In this document: positions 27,973 to 39,761 of the stretch, piece by piece
Position numbering within the stretch: position 1 is the stretch's first letter
Layout of the letters: each line of letters opens with the position of its first letter
Assembly (NCBI GenBank): GCA_002189035.1
Contig: NEEC01000016.1
Span: 186,001-250,000, forward strand
Origin: Utricularia gibba
Lineage: Eukaryota > Streptophyta > Magnoliopsida > Lamiales > Lentibulariaceae
Reading direction: 5' to 3'
DNA length: 64,000 nt
Made by a program: the position numbers and the translations under genes
The notes under the pieces: generated by a model
What the model was told of the DNA's origin: nothing
The model's input: the letters and a program-made list of their open reading frames with translations, nothing else
Databases searched by the model: none

Positions 27973-30099
27973 ATGTTTGTCCGAGGAGCGAAGGTGGCAA
28001 AATCTCCAACGCGAATCTACAATGACACCCTTTCTTCTTGGAATTCAACCGTAGTTCAATATTACAGAGACGGTGATCACAAGGGAGTTCTGGAAATTTA
28101 TTTGAATTTGAGACGGAAACATGTAGGTATTTGTGGTGTTGCCATTAATTTCGCGTTGAAAAGCTCTGAGGAATTGGGAACGTATGGATTTGGAATTAAT
28201 CTTCACGGCGATGCATTGAAATCTGGATTAAGTTGTGATAGATATGTGGGTTCATCGCTGATTGGATTCTATTCTGGGTATGACCGAGTAGTTAATGCAG
28301 CTCAGGTGTTCGACGAAATTCCTCAGAGAGATCTTGTAGCTTATACTTCTATGATAACTGCGTATGCGCGAGCTAGTACTGGTCATTGCATCAGCAATGC
28401 TTTCACAGTTGCATGTGATATGCAGATTGAAGGACTCCAGCCGAACAGGGTGGCGCTGGTGAGTTTACTGCAATGCTCATCACGACTCCGAGCGCTGGTT
28501 GAAGGGAAATCCATTCATGGTTATGCAATGAGAAGAGGTATTGGTCATAATGATGAAGTATTCAAAACCAGCTTGATGCACATGTATATGAAGTGCTGTG
28601 ATCTAGCTCATGGGAATCTGGTCTTCAAGGATATAAGGGAGAAAAGTAGCGGTCCCTGGAATGTGATGATCAGTGCTTATCTTGAAGCTGGTCAGCCTTT
28701 GGAAGCTTTCAAGCTTTTCCTTCAAATGGTAGTAGATAAATGTGTGCTTGACTTGATTGCATTGTCGAATGCATTATCGGCTTGTGCAGAATTAGGTGAT
28801 TTGCTCGTAGGAAAGATGGTTCAAGGTCAAATACTTCGAAGAGGATTTGAATTAGATTTAATTGGAACTACTGCTTTAGTTGACATGTATTGTAAATGCA
28901 GTGACTTATCTTCCGCAGAAAGCATTTTCATTAAAGAGCAGGCAAAGGATGATGCGCTGTTTAACGTGATGATCGCTGGTTTTTTGCGTAGTGGATGTGT
29001 TTTTAGAGCCATTGGGACATTCCAAGACATGATCGCCATGTGCATTGCACCAAATGCAGGTACCCTTATCAGCATCCTCTCAGCCCTTTCTGAAATTGAA
29101 GATTTCAGAGCAGCCAAGTGTATTCATGGATATGTTCTGAGACAATGTATGGAGGAGAGCGTTTCTCTTTCCAATCAGTTTATTGATACGTACGGGAAGT
29201 GTGGGTTCATTGAATATGCAAGAAGAGTGTTTCATGGCATGAATTTCAAGGATACGGTGTCGTGGACGTCGATGATGGCCGGCTTTGTGATTCAGAGACA
29301 TGCTGATGAAGCGTTAGCCTTGTATGCAATGATGCAGAGAGAAAACATAGTCTCTGATGCTGCCGTGTTCACATGTCTGCTGCAAGCACTGAGTCAGCTT
29401 GGATCTATGCGTTTTGTGAAGGCGTTGCACGGTCACCTGCATCGCTTGCGGCTTCTGGAGAAAGACGCGACACTGGTGAACACCTTGATAACTACATACA
29501 GCAAATGGGGAGAACTTGATGCTGCCATCACTCTTTTCCAAGACATGCCTAAAAAACACCTGTCTTCTTGGAACACCATGATAGCTGCATATGGAATGCA
29601 TGGGGACATTTCCCAAGCTTTGAAACTTGTTAATCAAATGAAACAGGAGAACACTGTACCCGATGAGGTAACATTCAAGTCAATCCTATCGGCCTGCAGC
29701 CACAATGGGCTAGTGGAAAAGGGACTGCTATTTTTCAGATCAATGCAGGAGCAATACGGGTCATTTCCGTCCGGTGAGCACTATTGTTGTATTGTGGATT
29801 TGCTGGGGCGAGCAGGGAGGCTCGAAGAAGCATACAATCTCCTGAAGCATGCCGATCAACTACACAACATTTCAGCTCTTTCTGCTCTGCTTGCTGGTTG
29901 TAGAACTCATGGAAATTGGGAGATAGGTGAAGAAATTGGAAAATGGTTACTGATGGTGAACCCCAAAAACAGAAGCGCCTACTGCTCCATGTCGAACACA
30001 TATTCTTCTGGGGGGAGATGGGACGAGGCAGCTCATGTTGAGTCTCTTGCTAAGCTTGAAGGACTCAAAAGAATTCCTGGTTATAGCCTCATCGGATAA
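27973..30099 (+). CDS. PLS-class pentatricopeptide repeat protein, E subgroup
   Basis: Intronless 708-residue PPR protein, predicted to bind organellar RNA and help C-to-U editing or another processing step. PPR units of the P, L and S types run from about residue 45 to 640, with recognisable pieces such as VAYTSMITAYARA, NVMISAYLEAGQPLEAFKLF, TLVNTLITTYSKWGELDAAI and SWNTMIAAYGMHGDISQAL. The C-terminus has an E-type region (LSALLAGCRTHGNWEIGEEI ... NRSAYCSMSNTYSSGGRWDE) and stops at LKRIPGYSLIG, so there is no DYW deaminase. Editing factors of this kind usually borrow a DYW partner. The N-terminus is basic and hydroxylated, compatible with import into mitochondria or plastids, but I cannot tell which. 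The frame is fully open, with no sign of decay. Confidence 0.93.
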   Translation: MFVRGAKVAKSPTRIYNDTLSSWNSTVVQYYRDGDHKGVLEIYLNLRRKHVGICGVAINFALKSSEELGTYGFGINLHGDALKSGLSCDRYVGSSLIGFYSGYDRVVNAAQVFDEIPQRDLVAYTSMITAYARASTGHCISNAFTVACDMQIEGLQPNRVALVSLLQCSSRLRALVEGKSIHGYAMRRGIGHNDEVFKTSLMHMYMKCCDLAHGNLVFKDIREKSSGPWNVMISAYLEAGQPLEAFKLFLQMVVDKCVLDLIALSNALSACAELGDLLVGKMVQGQILRRGFELDLIGTTALVDMYCKCSDLSSAESIFIKEQAKDDALFNVMIAGFLRSGCVFRAIGTFQDMIAMCIAPNAGTLISILSALSEIEDFRAAKCIHGYVLRQCMEESVSLSNQFIDTYGKCGFIEYARRVFHGMNFKDTVSWTSMMAGFVIQRHADEALALYAMMQRENIVSDAAVFTCLLQALSQLGSMRFVKALHGHLHRLRLLEKDATLVNTLITTYSKWGELDAAITLFQDMPKKHLSSWNTMIAAYGMHGDISQALKLVNQMKQENTVPDEVTFKSILSACSHNGLVEKGLLFFRSMQEQYGSFPSGEHYCCIVDLLGRAGRLEEAYNLLKHADQLHNISALSALLAGCRTHGNWEIGEEIGKWLLMVNPKNRSAYCSMSNTYSSGGRWDEAAHVESLAKLEGLKRIPGYSLIG

Positions 30100-30370
30100 A
30101 TATTGCAAGAATTCCTTCATTTCCTTGTAGGCCTCCGGTGCGGTATTCCGATGCGACGGATGGCCAACTGCTTCAGCGTTTCTGTAGCTGGGGGTTTTCC
30201 ACAATACCCTTCTTGTTTATTGTCCACAAGATGGTTTGCTCCAACGGAAAACGATGCCCACAAGAAGATAGCGAGCAACTGAAGGAATTAGGCTCGTCCA
30301 CGTGTCGCGATCTTCACGAAGCCTGACCCAGAAGCAAGAGCCTCAGTTCATTTCTGAGTAGAATCAAGCT

Positions 30371-32125
30371 ATGGCCTCCATCATCCCGGTGGCGATTCCC
30401 AAGTGTTCGTCGTCGTCGTCTCTTTTTACTCCTCATGATCTTCTTCATTCTGCTGAGATCTCCGGCGGGCTGCGGATGACCAGCAACACGCTGAAACACG
30501 GAATGAGAAAAATCAAATCCGCAAGAAAAGATTTGCACTTTGTGGTTTCCGCGGCCACTGAAAGGCGTGGAGGAGGAACCTTTTACTTCAATATCACCGG
30601 CTTCCCTTTCCCACTTGGTCCATTTCTCAACCGTTCCACTGTTAAATACGAGGTGCGTGTTCCTTCCTTTTTCGATGTTTTCAGGTTCGGTCGGGATGTA
30701 CTCGATTCTCTTTGGTGTGCTTTCGTATCCGCTTTGGTTTCGACGGCTTTTTATGCTGGAATTTCAGGCTGTTAAAGACACCATATGGCTGTTTGAACAA
30801 GAGCAGGCCCTGGGTTTCAGCAGTGTCTCAACCAACATACGGATGACAGTGATCAAGCTCAAGTCAGGTGGATTGTGGGTTCATGCGCCTATTGCCCCAC
30901 CGAAGAATGCATTACGGTAATTGGGTCTTCTTTGAAATGCTTGCAAACTGAACATTCTGTCAAGCTAATTAGGCCTCAGATCATCATTGTTGCAGCTTTT
31001 GAAAGAGTTAAGAGCTCCAGTGGAGTATATAATCCTGCCCACCTTTGCATATGAGCACAAAATATTTGTTGGTCCGTTTTCGAGAAAGTTTCCTCGAGCT
31101 CAGGTATGGGTGGCTCCTCGGCAATGGAGTTGGCCATTGAATTTACCCCTGGAGTTTTTTGGAATATTCCGTGCCAAAACGTTGCGGAACGACGACTTAG
31201 CAACCCCCTGGGCGGAGGAGATTGAACAGAAAGTTCTTAGCTCTCCAGAAGTTGGTCAGCAGTTGCCCTTGTTATTGTTGAAAATCCTTGACTGATTTCA
31301 TTAGCTAATCAAATTTATGGAATGTTTCAGGGATTGGACCATATGTAGAAGTTGCATTCTATCATAAGCGCACAAGAACACTCCTTGTGACAGATGCTGT
31401 CATATATGTTCCAAGGCAGCCGCCTGAATGTATTGGCAAGGACTCGTTGCTAAAATCAGCTGAAAACGGATTGGCTGTCAAGATTCTAAGTAAAGGAAAA
31501 GAGGTACCTGAGGAGCCTGTTGTCGACAACAAGGTGAACAGGCAAAAAGGTATGGCTTTGCAGCATTTCAATCCTAAGGCAGCATATATTTGTGATTTAA
31601 TCCATTGCCTCGTTCAGGATGGGAAAGAATGGTTCTCCAGATACTTTTCCTCGGTCCTTCCAATCTGTTGGAACCAAATGCTAGCTTTTCACAGATGTCA
31701 CAAAAGCTAATAGTCTCTCCTATTATAAAGACACTGGTTTTCAGCAAAGTTCCTGAAAAGGTAGATTGATCATACATGCTCATTCATGTAACTCTAGTCT
31801 CCTTTAACATGAACACATTGCGCAGGTCAGAGACTGGATCAACGGTATCATCAGAGATTGGAAATTCAAAAGAATAATTCCTGCTCACTTCGCTGCACCC
31901 ATCAACGCAAGCTCATCAGACCTGCTTTCTGCATTCTCATTCCTCGATGATCTTTTGGGTGAACGCATTGCAACTCGGCCATCACTTTACCTTCTCTTGA
32001 CATCTGCTCTGGGGAAGGCCGCAAGCTACTTCCCTCCTGATGACATGAGGACCCTATCTTCTCTTGATCAGTTCCTGGTCTCCGTTGGGGCTGTGAAGAA
32101 GACCGTCTCCGGACGCAAGAAGTAG
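30371..32125 (+). CDS. DUF4336 plastid protein, one splice out of phase
   Basis: DUF4336 protein with a likely chloroplast transit peptide (Ser-rich first 60 residues); function unknown, although the fold has been compared with metallo-hydrolases. Exons: 30371-30652, 30768-30916, 30996-31254, 31331-31549, 31618-31760 and 31826-32125, about 450 residues. Conserved stretches are DTIWLFEQEQALGFSSVSTN, MTVIKLKSGGLWVHAPIAP, LPTFAYEHKIFVGPFSRKFP, QVWVAPRQWSWPLNLPLEFF, VEVAFYHKRTRTLLVTDAV and DWKFKRIIPAHFAAP. The exon 2-3 junction fails: the donor at 30917 leaves two bases, while the acceptor at 30995 opens phase 0. One extra G in the GG at 30916-30917 would repair it and give the family's spacing. 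A canonical alternative, acceptor at 31012, keeps frame but drops about five residues. Confidence 0.85.
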
Positions 32126-32667
32126 CAAAAACTCAGATCTCCCCACCAGTAGTAAGTTTTGTAGATAGCTCCCTCTTCTTTGAGCAAGCGTGATTGTATG
32201 TATACCTGATTTTCTTGTGTCTTGGCTCAAAACCCATGTCTTGATTCAAGTGTCTGAACCCACCATTCTGCATCTTGGATGTGACTTTGTGAAATCACTT
32301 GCAATTTTTCATTTTGATAATCTGTATGCAAAATCATGTGTTAATGCTAAATGTCACAAAGCTATGTTTGTATTGTAGTCTCATAACAGCTTCTTTATTT
32401 TGATCTCCTCAAGGGCAATAACGTAATTAAATGTAAATAGAAAAGAATATAATTGATATTTTATTATTTATTTATAAAATCATTTGTAAACAATTCGTTG
32501 GGGGAAAACTATGCAGAGCACTGTGCGTGTTGGCTCTGTTTAACCGGAAGAAGGTCCGTCCTCGGGCTCCTCACTCCCAATAGGAGTGGGATTGGATTTC
32601 TTAGCCGCTGCTACACTGCATGATCATTTGCAGATGAGAGCTGTGTAGTAGATTGGTGGACAGGGTC
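32126..32667. other. Intergenic DNA, DUF4336 to glucosidase II
   Basis: About 540 bases holding the DUF4336 3' UTR and the promoter and leader of the next gene. No gene of its own is seen. Confidence 0.6.
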
Positions 32668-35600
32668 ATGGGAAAAGCTCTCTACGTTTTTTTGATTCTC
32701 TGCTTATTCGTTGATGACGGTTTCTCTTGGAAGAAGGATGAGTTCAGGAACTGTAATCAAACCCGTTTTGCAAGCGTGCCCGTTCTCAGAAGCCGGGCTC
32801 CTGCTCCTTGGTGGCTACCCATGTCGCCATCGCCGATGGTGATCTTGTGGCAAAGCTAGAGAACAATCAGGGAGGTTCTGAAAGTGGGGAGGTTGCTGCG
32901 AAGCCTTTAGTACTCAGTATATCAGCGTACCAAGATGGTGTGATGCGGCTGAGAATAGATGAGGATCAAAGTTTAGGGCCGCCGAAGAAGAGATTTGAGG
33001 TTCCTGATGTCATTGTACCTGAGTTTTTGAGTACGAAGCTGTGGCTTCAGAGGTTAGAAGAAGAGAACAGTGAGGATGGGTCGGGTGTCTTGTCGACTTT
33101 TTATCTTTCCGATGGGTATGAGGGTGTGATTAGGCATGATCCCTTCGCGATTTTTGTGAGAGAGAGGGGTAGAAATGGCAAAAGGGTGTTATCTTTGAAT
33201 TCGAACGGTTTGTTTGATTTTGAACAGTTAAGGGAGAAAAGGGAGGATGAGGATTGGGAGGAGAGATTTAGGAGTCATACTGATAAAAGACCTTATGGAC
33301 CACAGAGTATTAGCTTTGATGTCTCATTTTATGATGCTGATTTTGTTTATGGTATCCCAGAACATGCAAGTAGCCTGGCGCTAAAGCCGACCAGAGGACC
33401 TGAATTTGAGCATTCAGAACCTTACAGGCTTTTCAATCTTGATGTTTTCGAATACGTACATGACTCACCTTTTGGGCTATACGGGAGTATTCCATTTATG
33501 TTATCTCATGGTAAGTCCCGAGGTAGTTCAGGTTTTTTCTGGTTGAATGCAGCTGAAATGCAAATAGATGTTTTGGCTTCCGGTTGGCATAACGAGTTTG
33601 AATCAGTTCTAAAGTTGCCTTCTCATCAGGAAAGGATTGACACCTTGTGGATGAGCGAGGCTGGTGTGGTGGATGCCTTCTTTTTTGTTGGTCCAGGGCC
33701 AAAAGATGTAGTTAGACAGTATACTGCTGTCACAGGAACATCAGCCATGCCTCAGTTGTTTGCCACTGCCTACCATCAGTGCAGGTGGAATTATAGGGAT
33801 GAGGAGGATGTCAGTAATGTTGATGCCAAGTTCGATGAGTATGACATTCCCTATGACGTTTTGTGGCTTGATATTGACCATACTGATGGGAAAAAGTATT
33901 TTACATGGGACAAGCTTTTATTCCCAAATCCACAAGAGATGCAGAGGAAGTTGGCTGACAAGGGTAGGCATATGGTAACAATCGTGGATCCTCACATTAA
34001 GCGAGATGATTCTTATTTCATACATAAAGAGGCTACAGAACAACGATACTATGTGAAGGACTCCAGTGGCAATGACTTTGATGGATGGTGCTGGCCTGGC
34101 TCCTCATCTTATTTGGATGTTGTCAATCCAGAAATTAGGTCTTGGTGGGCAGACAGATTCTCATATAAGAATTATGTTGGTTCAACATCATCGCTGTATA
34201 TCTGGAATGATATGAATGAACCTTCAGTGTTCAATGGCCCAGAGGTAAATCTTGACGTCTTCCATAGCTTCTGCTATTCCTATGTTGATGTTAGAATTAG
34301 TTTTAAGCAGACCAAAGGCTATGGATGGCACATATGCTGTAGATAATGCGTTCTGTGGAAACAAACGGCATATGTTTTTTTTTTTCACTTTGCAGCTATC
34401 TGAATGCATGACTCTTTATCGTTTTGTTTGTTGTTACCATCTTTGTTTTTTAATAGATGGTTTGCATTTCAAGTTTCCATTGTGATATCAAAAGTTACCA
34501 AGTTCTTTTCCTTCACCTGTATGCCTACTTTACTTATTTGGTGGTTGAGGCTTTCTTAGTGCTTTTCAAAACTGTGTGTCGTGGTTACTCTTGGGGAAAC
34601 ATTTTACCTTCATTCAGGTATCAATGCCCAGAGATGCTCTGCACTATGGAGATAATGAGCATCGGGAGTTGCACAATGCCTACGGCTATTACTTCCACAT
34701 GGCTACGGCTGAAGGACTTGTTAAGAGGGGGAGGGAAGGGATCGGCCCTTTGTTCTTTCTAGAGCATTTTTCCCTGGAAGCCAACGATATGGAGCAGTGT
34801 GGACTGGGGATAACACGGCAGAGTGGGAGCACCTGCGAGTTTCAGTTCCTATGATTTTATCTCTTGGCCTCACCGGGTTGTCATTCTCTGGTTAGGAAGT
34901 TTTTCTAGTTATATCATCATCTCGTGCATTTGTACCAATTTATGCACTTGTTTATATCTATTCTTCACAGGTGCTGATGTTGGTGGGTTTTTTGGTAATC
35001 CTGATACTGAATTGCTAGTTCGTTGGTATCAGCTGGGAGCCTACTATCCATTCTTTAGAGCACATGCTCATCATGACACAAAACGGCGCGAGCCGTGGCT
35101 ATTCGGGTACAAAACACTTCTTGTGATGGTATATTTCGAGTGTGTAAAGCTGAATGGACGCTGAACAAACATCACAACCATGTGTTTTGGCATAGAAGCA
35201 GTGTTTATGTTGAATTGTTATAAAAAGTCTTTTTTCATGATACTTTGAATGCAGGGAGCAGAACACAATACTTACCCGGGATGCTATACACATACGGTAT
35301 ATGTTGCTCCCCTATTTTTATACATTGTTCAGAGAGGCAAATGCTACCGGCATCCCAGTTGCTCGCCCCCTTTGGATGGAATTTCCATTTGATGAAAAAA
35401 CATTCAGCAACGATGAGGCCTTCATGGTCGGAAATGGCCTGTTGGTTCAAGGAATATACACTGAGGTGCTCCTCTTTTTCGCTATTCTTTCATTCTTATC
35501 CTTGCACTGATGCTTGTCTTCCTCAAATGGATTGATATCTCTTATTTCTATGCTCAACGATCACCCAGGGAGCTAAGCATGTCTCAGTCTATCTTCCCAG

Positions 35601-36222
35601 CAGCGAGCCTTGGTACGACCTGCTGACTGGAGCTGCTTACAAGGGAGGAGCAACCCATAAGCTGGAAGCTATAAAAGACAGGATACCAAGCTTCCATCGT
35701 GCAGGTACCATTATACCACGCAAGGATCGGTTCAGGCGAAGCTCGACACAAATGGAAAATGATCCCTACACGCTGGTAAGCCTCGATACTCGCATATGCT
35801 AGAGAATGAATGCAGTTGACATCAAGACAGAGTGCACTTCTTATCCTTTTTTGTTATCCAACTTCCAGGTGGTGGCACTCAACAGCTCGAATGCAGCAGA
35901 AGGTGAGCTTTACATTGATGACGGGAAGAGCTTCGAATTCGTAAAGGGTGCCTATCTGCATCTTCATCTCACATTTGCTAATGGAATGCTTTCTTCCTCC
36001 AACATCGGCCCTCAAAAATTCACATCTCCCTGCACTATTGATAGAATCATTCTACTTGGTTTGTCTCATAAACCAAAAACAGCCGTTGTTGAACCCGATA
36101 ACCGCAAGGTGAACATTGTAATGGGACCTGTTACATTCCTGGGAAGCTCAGGCTCAGCAGCCCCAACCATTCGTAAGCCTGGCCTCCGCATTTCAGATAA
36201 CTGGAGGATCAAAGTTCTGTAA
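32668..36222 (+). CDS. RSW3: ER glucosidase II alpha subunit (GH31), two frame breaks
   Basis: Catalytic subunit of glucosidase II, which trims the inner alpha-1,3 glucoses from N-glycans in the ER for calnexin-type quality control; the Arabidopsis orthologue is RSW3/PSL5. A signal peptide ([19 protein letters not shown]) starts exon 1. Exons: 32668-34244, 34618-34890, 34971-35106, 35255-35465, 35569-35775 and 35869-36222. GH31 motifs include [32 protein letters not shown] with the nucleophile Asp (about residue 515), and [17 protein letters not shown]. The frame breaks twice. After CNQT near 32762 the family sequence [15 protein letters not shown] continues one frame off, and after GLVKRG near 34727 so does [19 protein letters not shown]. 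One extra base in the CCC at 32762-32764 and one in the five-G run at 34727-34731 restore 919 residues, against about 921 in Arabidopsis. Confidence 0.92.
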
Positions 36223-37011
36223 AACCTTAACATAGCACTTTGGTTGCTCTGTAACTGGGATTTAGCATGGACACCCAAATTCAACTCCATGAGATGGATG
36301 AAAGCAGAAACAGTGATGCCTTAGAATTTACTGTGAATGCGAGATTGACCTATGCTTCTTGCATGTTTCATTTTGGTTAGTGTTTCATGTCTAACAACTG
36401 CTAGTAGGCTTGACGCCAACTCTCTGCTTTTATTTTCTAGAAACGATAAGAAACAGCAAGCTACTTATGAGTACACGTTGTCATTATTACTTTCTCTGCA
36501 CACTCCAGAGTAGGCTCAGTGGGTAAGCCAACAGAACACTGTAAATTGATTCTCACCCACAACTTTATATCGTTTGATATCACTTCCCCTTCCAAAAAGC
36601 ACTGATCCATGTATTTTAGAATCAATTCTCGTGCCAAATAGAATCCAACCCTTCTTTTTCAAAAGCTACTGACCTGAAATGCTTCTCTAGATTTTTTAAG
36701 TTGTTACTTGCACAAGACCCCTGTACTTTTTAGAGCATCTTTCAGGTTCTTTTAGGATGAAGGCTATGTGGCCATGCTACCATAGCATGGTGAACTCAAT
36801 AGTCAATCATTGAAGTGAACGGATATCCCCCACCAGCCACTGAGCTTTTTGCTTGCCATCGTGGTATGTCGAGAGATTCAGAGCACAGATCTCATTCATT
36901 TGAATTGTCTGCCCATCTGCCCCCTGAAGTAAAAATCTAATATTTCTTCAGCTCCCCTTCCTTGGGCTGTGTTCCTTCCATCCTCCCTCTTGTTTGAGCG
37001 TCAAGACACGT
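36223..37011. other. Intergenic DNA, glucosidase II to UVR8
   Basis: About 790 bases with the 3' UTR of the glucosidase gene and the UVR8 promoter and leader. No separate gene is supported; a tRNA-like stretch near 36510 was rejected. Confidence 0.55.
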
Positions 37012-39761
37012 ATGGCAGAAGTGGAGGTAACACAAGGTGGCAGCAGTAGTGGGAGTGAAGCAGCTACTGGTCCCATACGCCGTGTGCTTCTCATCTCAGC
37101 CGGCGCAAGTCACTCCGTTGCGCTTCTCTGTGAGTGGTTGTTTTTTTTCTTCATTTTGTATCCTGTATGTTTGGCAAAATGCCTCTGAATGATCTGCTGC
37201 TTTATCCTTATCCTGGATGGACGAGAATGTTCCACGTTTTCCTTGTTGTATGATAGTTTATTCGAGGTATATGTGTACCTTTTGAGAATATCTCGCGTTA
37301 TTGGGTTTATTTGACGAGTTAAACAATATATAAGTGGGTGTTGGTGTAGGTGCAAGTGTCACTTCTTCTAAAATTTGATGAAGTTTCTAAATGGAAGATG
37401 AATCTCATGTAATCCATGTCAAGTTTCGGATTGGCACTACTATTTGGTATTTAATGAAATGCAAGACGAGTTTTGCATGGATAACATGATGTAATGCAGC
37501 TGGTAATGTCGTTTGCACTTGGGGGAGGGGAGAAGATGGTCAGCTAGGACATGGAGATGCTGAGTATCTGCTTTCTCCGACGCAATTGACTGCACTTGAT
37601 GGCCAAGAGATCGTTACTGTCATTTGCGGAGCTGATCATACAACAGCCTATTCAGAATCACAGCTGCAAGTTTTTAGCTGGGGCTGGTAATTTCTCTTAA
37701 TGCAATGCATACATAGCTCATTTTCTGCATCTTTTTTTATGTGATTTCTCACTTCCTACATTGTACAGGGGTGATTTTGGGAGGCTAGGGCATGGCAATT
37801 CCAGCGACTTGTTTTCCCCTCAGCCAATTAAAGCATTGCAGGGTCTGAAGATAAAGCAAATTGCGTGTGGAGATTGCCACTGTTTAGCAGTGACCATGGA
37901 AGGTGAAGTTCGAAGGTCAGACACCCTTGTCTTCATGCTAATATGCTTGTTTTTGTCATTATGTTAGTGAAAATTTGCGATGCTATTTTCTTTGATTGCA
38001 CTGCAGTTGGGGAAGGAACCAAAATGGTCAACTAGGACTCGGGAGTACAGAGGATTCTTTAGTGCCTAGGAAGATTGAATCTTTCGAGGTGTTAACAGTT
38101 CTCTAGTTCTACAATTTTAGATCCCTTTTAATTTATGCCATGGGGAGAATGCTATTGACTCTCATGACGATGACAGAAATGTCTTTTTAACGATTGTTGA
38201 AGCATGGTACATTTATCCCTGAAACTGATACTTACATCTTGTTTACATGATTGAGTGTTGATATTGCTGAGGATTATGTTTTGAGATGTGGATGTTTCAT
38301 GTAGGGCATTGCAGTGAAGATGGTGGCTGCTGGTGCTGAACATACTGCTGCTGTAACAGAAGATGGTGAGCTCTACGGCTGGGGCTGGGGGCGATATGGT
38401 AACCTGGGAATAGGTGACAGAGCCGATCGCCTTGTCCCAGAAAAAGTTACACTGTTGGGGTATGCAAATACTCAAAGGCTGACTGTGACTGACCTTGGCC
38501 AAGATAGATGGTGCTCTGCCACTAGTCTTTTTCTTCATCTCATTTTGGTACTGCTTGATGCAGGGAGAAAAGGTGATCCTGGTAGCATGCGGTTGGCGTC
38601 ATACGATTTCAGTCTCTTCCTCTGGTAGTTTGTTTACTTACGGGTGGAGCAAGTATGGCCAACTGGGACATGGGGATTTTGAAGATCACCTAATTCCACA
38701 CAAGGTCCAGTCTTTGCAGGGGCATGAGATATCTCAGGTACATCCATTCTATTTACAATGAAGCCATCTAATTTTTTATACTTCAGGAGTTTTTAACGGC
38801 AAGTTCTTTATATGATTTCTTCAATAAAAAACACGTTTCCTTCCAGATTTCGGGTGGTTGGAGACACACAATGGCTGTGACAATTGATGGTAGACTTTTT
38901 GGTTGGGGATGGAACAAGGTTCTTAGTCTATTTTTATTCACACATTCTCATTTTTCCTCTTTCTTTAAAAGAAAACTAAACCTGCACTTGTTTTTTCACC
39001 ATAGTTTGGACAAGTTGGAGTTGGTGACAATGTGGATCATTGCTCACCACAACAGATAAAGCTTCCATTTGATCAGGTGCTGTCTCGTTTTAAACTTATC
39101 TTTCCCTTGGAAAGAGATGCCTTCCTTGATGGATTTTCAATCTGAAATGAGATCAGAGAGTGGTGAACATCGCATGTGGTTGGAGGCATACACTTGCTGT
39201 CACTGAAAGACATAATGTGTTTTCATGGGGAAGGGGCACAAATGGTCAGCTCGGTCATGGCGACTCCATTGATCGGTAAGCCCATGACCTCCACTCACAG
39301 GATGGCATAGAGAGAATGTCCAAAAAATCTGTCAAAATTGTGCTGATTGACAGAAATCTCCCAAAGATCATAGAAGCACTGAGCTTGGATGGATCAAGGG
39401 GGCAGTACATAGAGGCCTCCAGAGCTGAGATATCTTCAGGTTTCAAATGTGGCTTCCCAGCTGATAAAATGCTCCTTGGTATTCATTCCTATTATGCTCA
39501 TGGTGTGCATGTTCATAATGCCAGAAAAATCATGGACTTCGCCAACTGAGAGATATGCAGTTGTGCCAAATAAGAACGTAAGATTTAGCAGCATCATCAT
39601 GAATGACAACACCTTAGCAAGCCTCTGAATTGAATACTTTCTATCCTCTTTTTTTTCTCTGACAGCGGCTAGGGAAGCAGCACCCAGAGCTGGAACTCGG
39701 AGGAAATGGGAATGATCTTGATGTCCCTCAGAGTGGTGACACGAAGAGAATGAAGATTTAA
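37012..39761 (+). CDS. UVR8: UV-B photoreceptor UVR8 (RCC1-repeat protein)
   Basis: Seven-bladed RCC1-type propeller that senses UV-B through tryptophans, monomerises and binds COP1. Twelve exons: 37012-37129, 37500-37686, 37769-37915, 38007-38088, 38305-38459, 38564-38737, 38847-38918, 39005-39076, 39157-39275, 39354-39439, 39525-39577 and 39666-39761, 453 residues after one correction. The three GWRHT motifs place Trp241, Trp293 and Trp345 where Arabidopsis has W233, W285 and W337, and Arg294 matches R286. The C-terminal tail ends [15 protein letters not shown] with the COP1-binding Val-Pro pair (442-443). The exon 5-6 junction is out of phase by one base: the four-G run 38457-38460 needs a fifth G to give [17 protein letters not shown]. 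Everything else is intact, so I take the gene as functional with a probable sequence error. Confidence 0.95.

Noticed and set aside
36508-36560. tRNA-like stretch (GGCTCAGTGGGTAAGCC resembles a D-arm)
   Set aside because: No T-arm GGTTCGAATCC consensus follows and no acceptor stem closes, so it is not a tRNA gene.
25383-39761. Same-strand run of five genes considered as an operon-like cluster
   Set aside because: Each gene has its own leader and spacer, the functions are unrelated, and plants rarely use operons.
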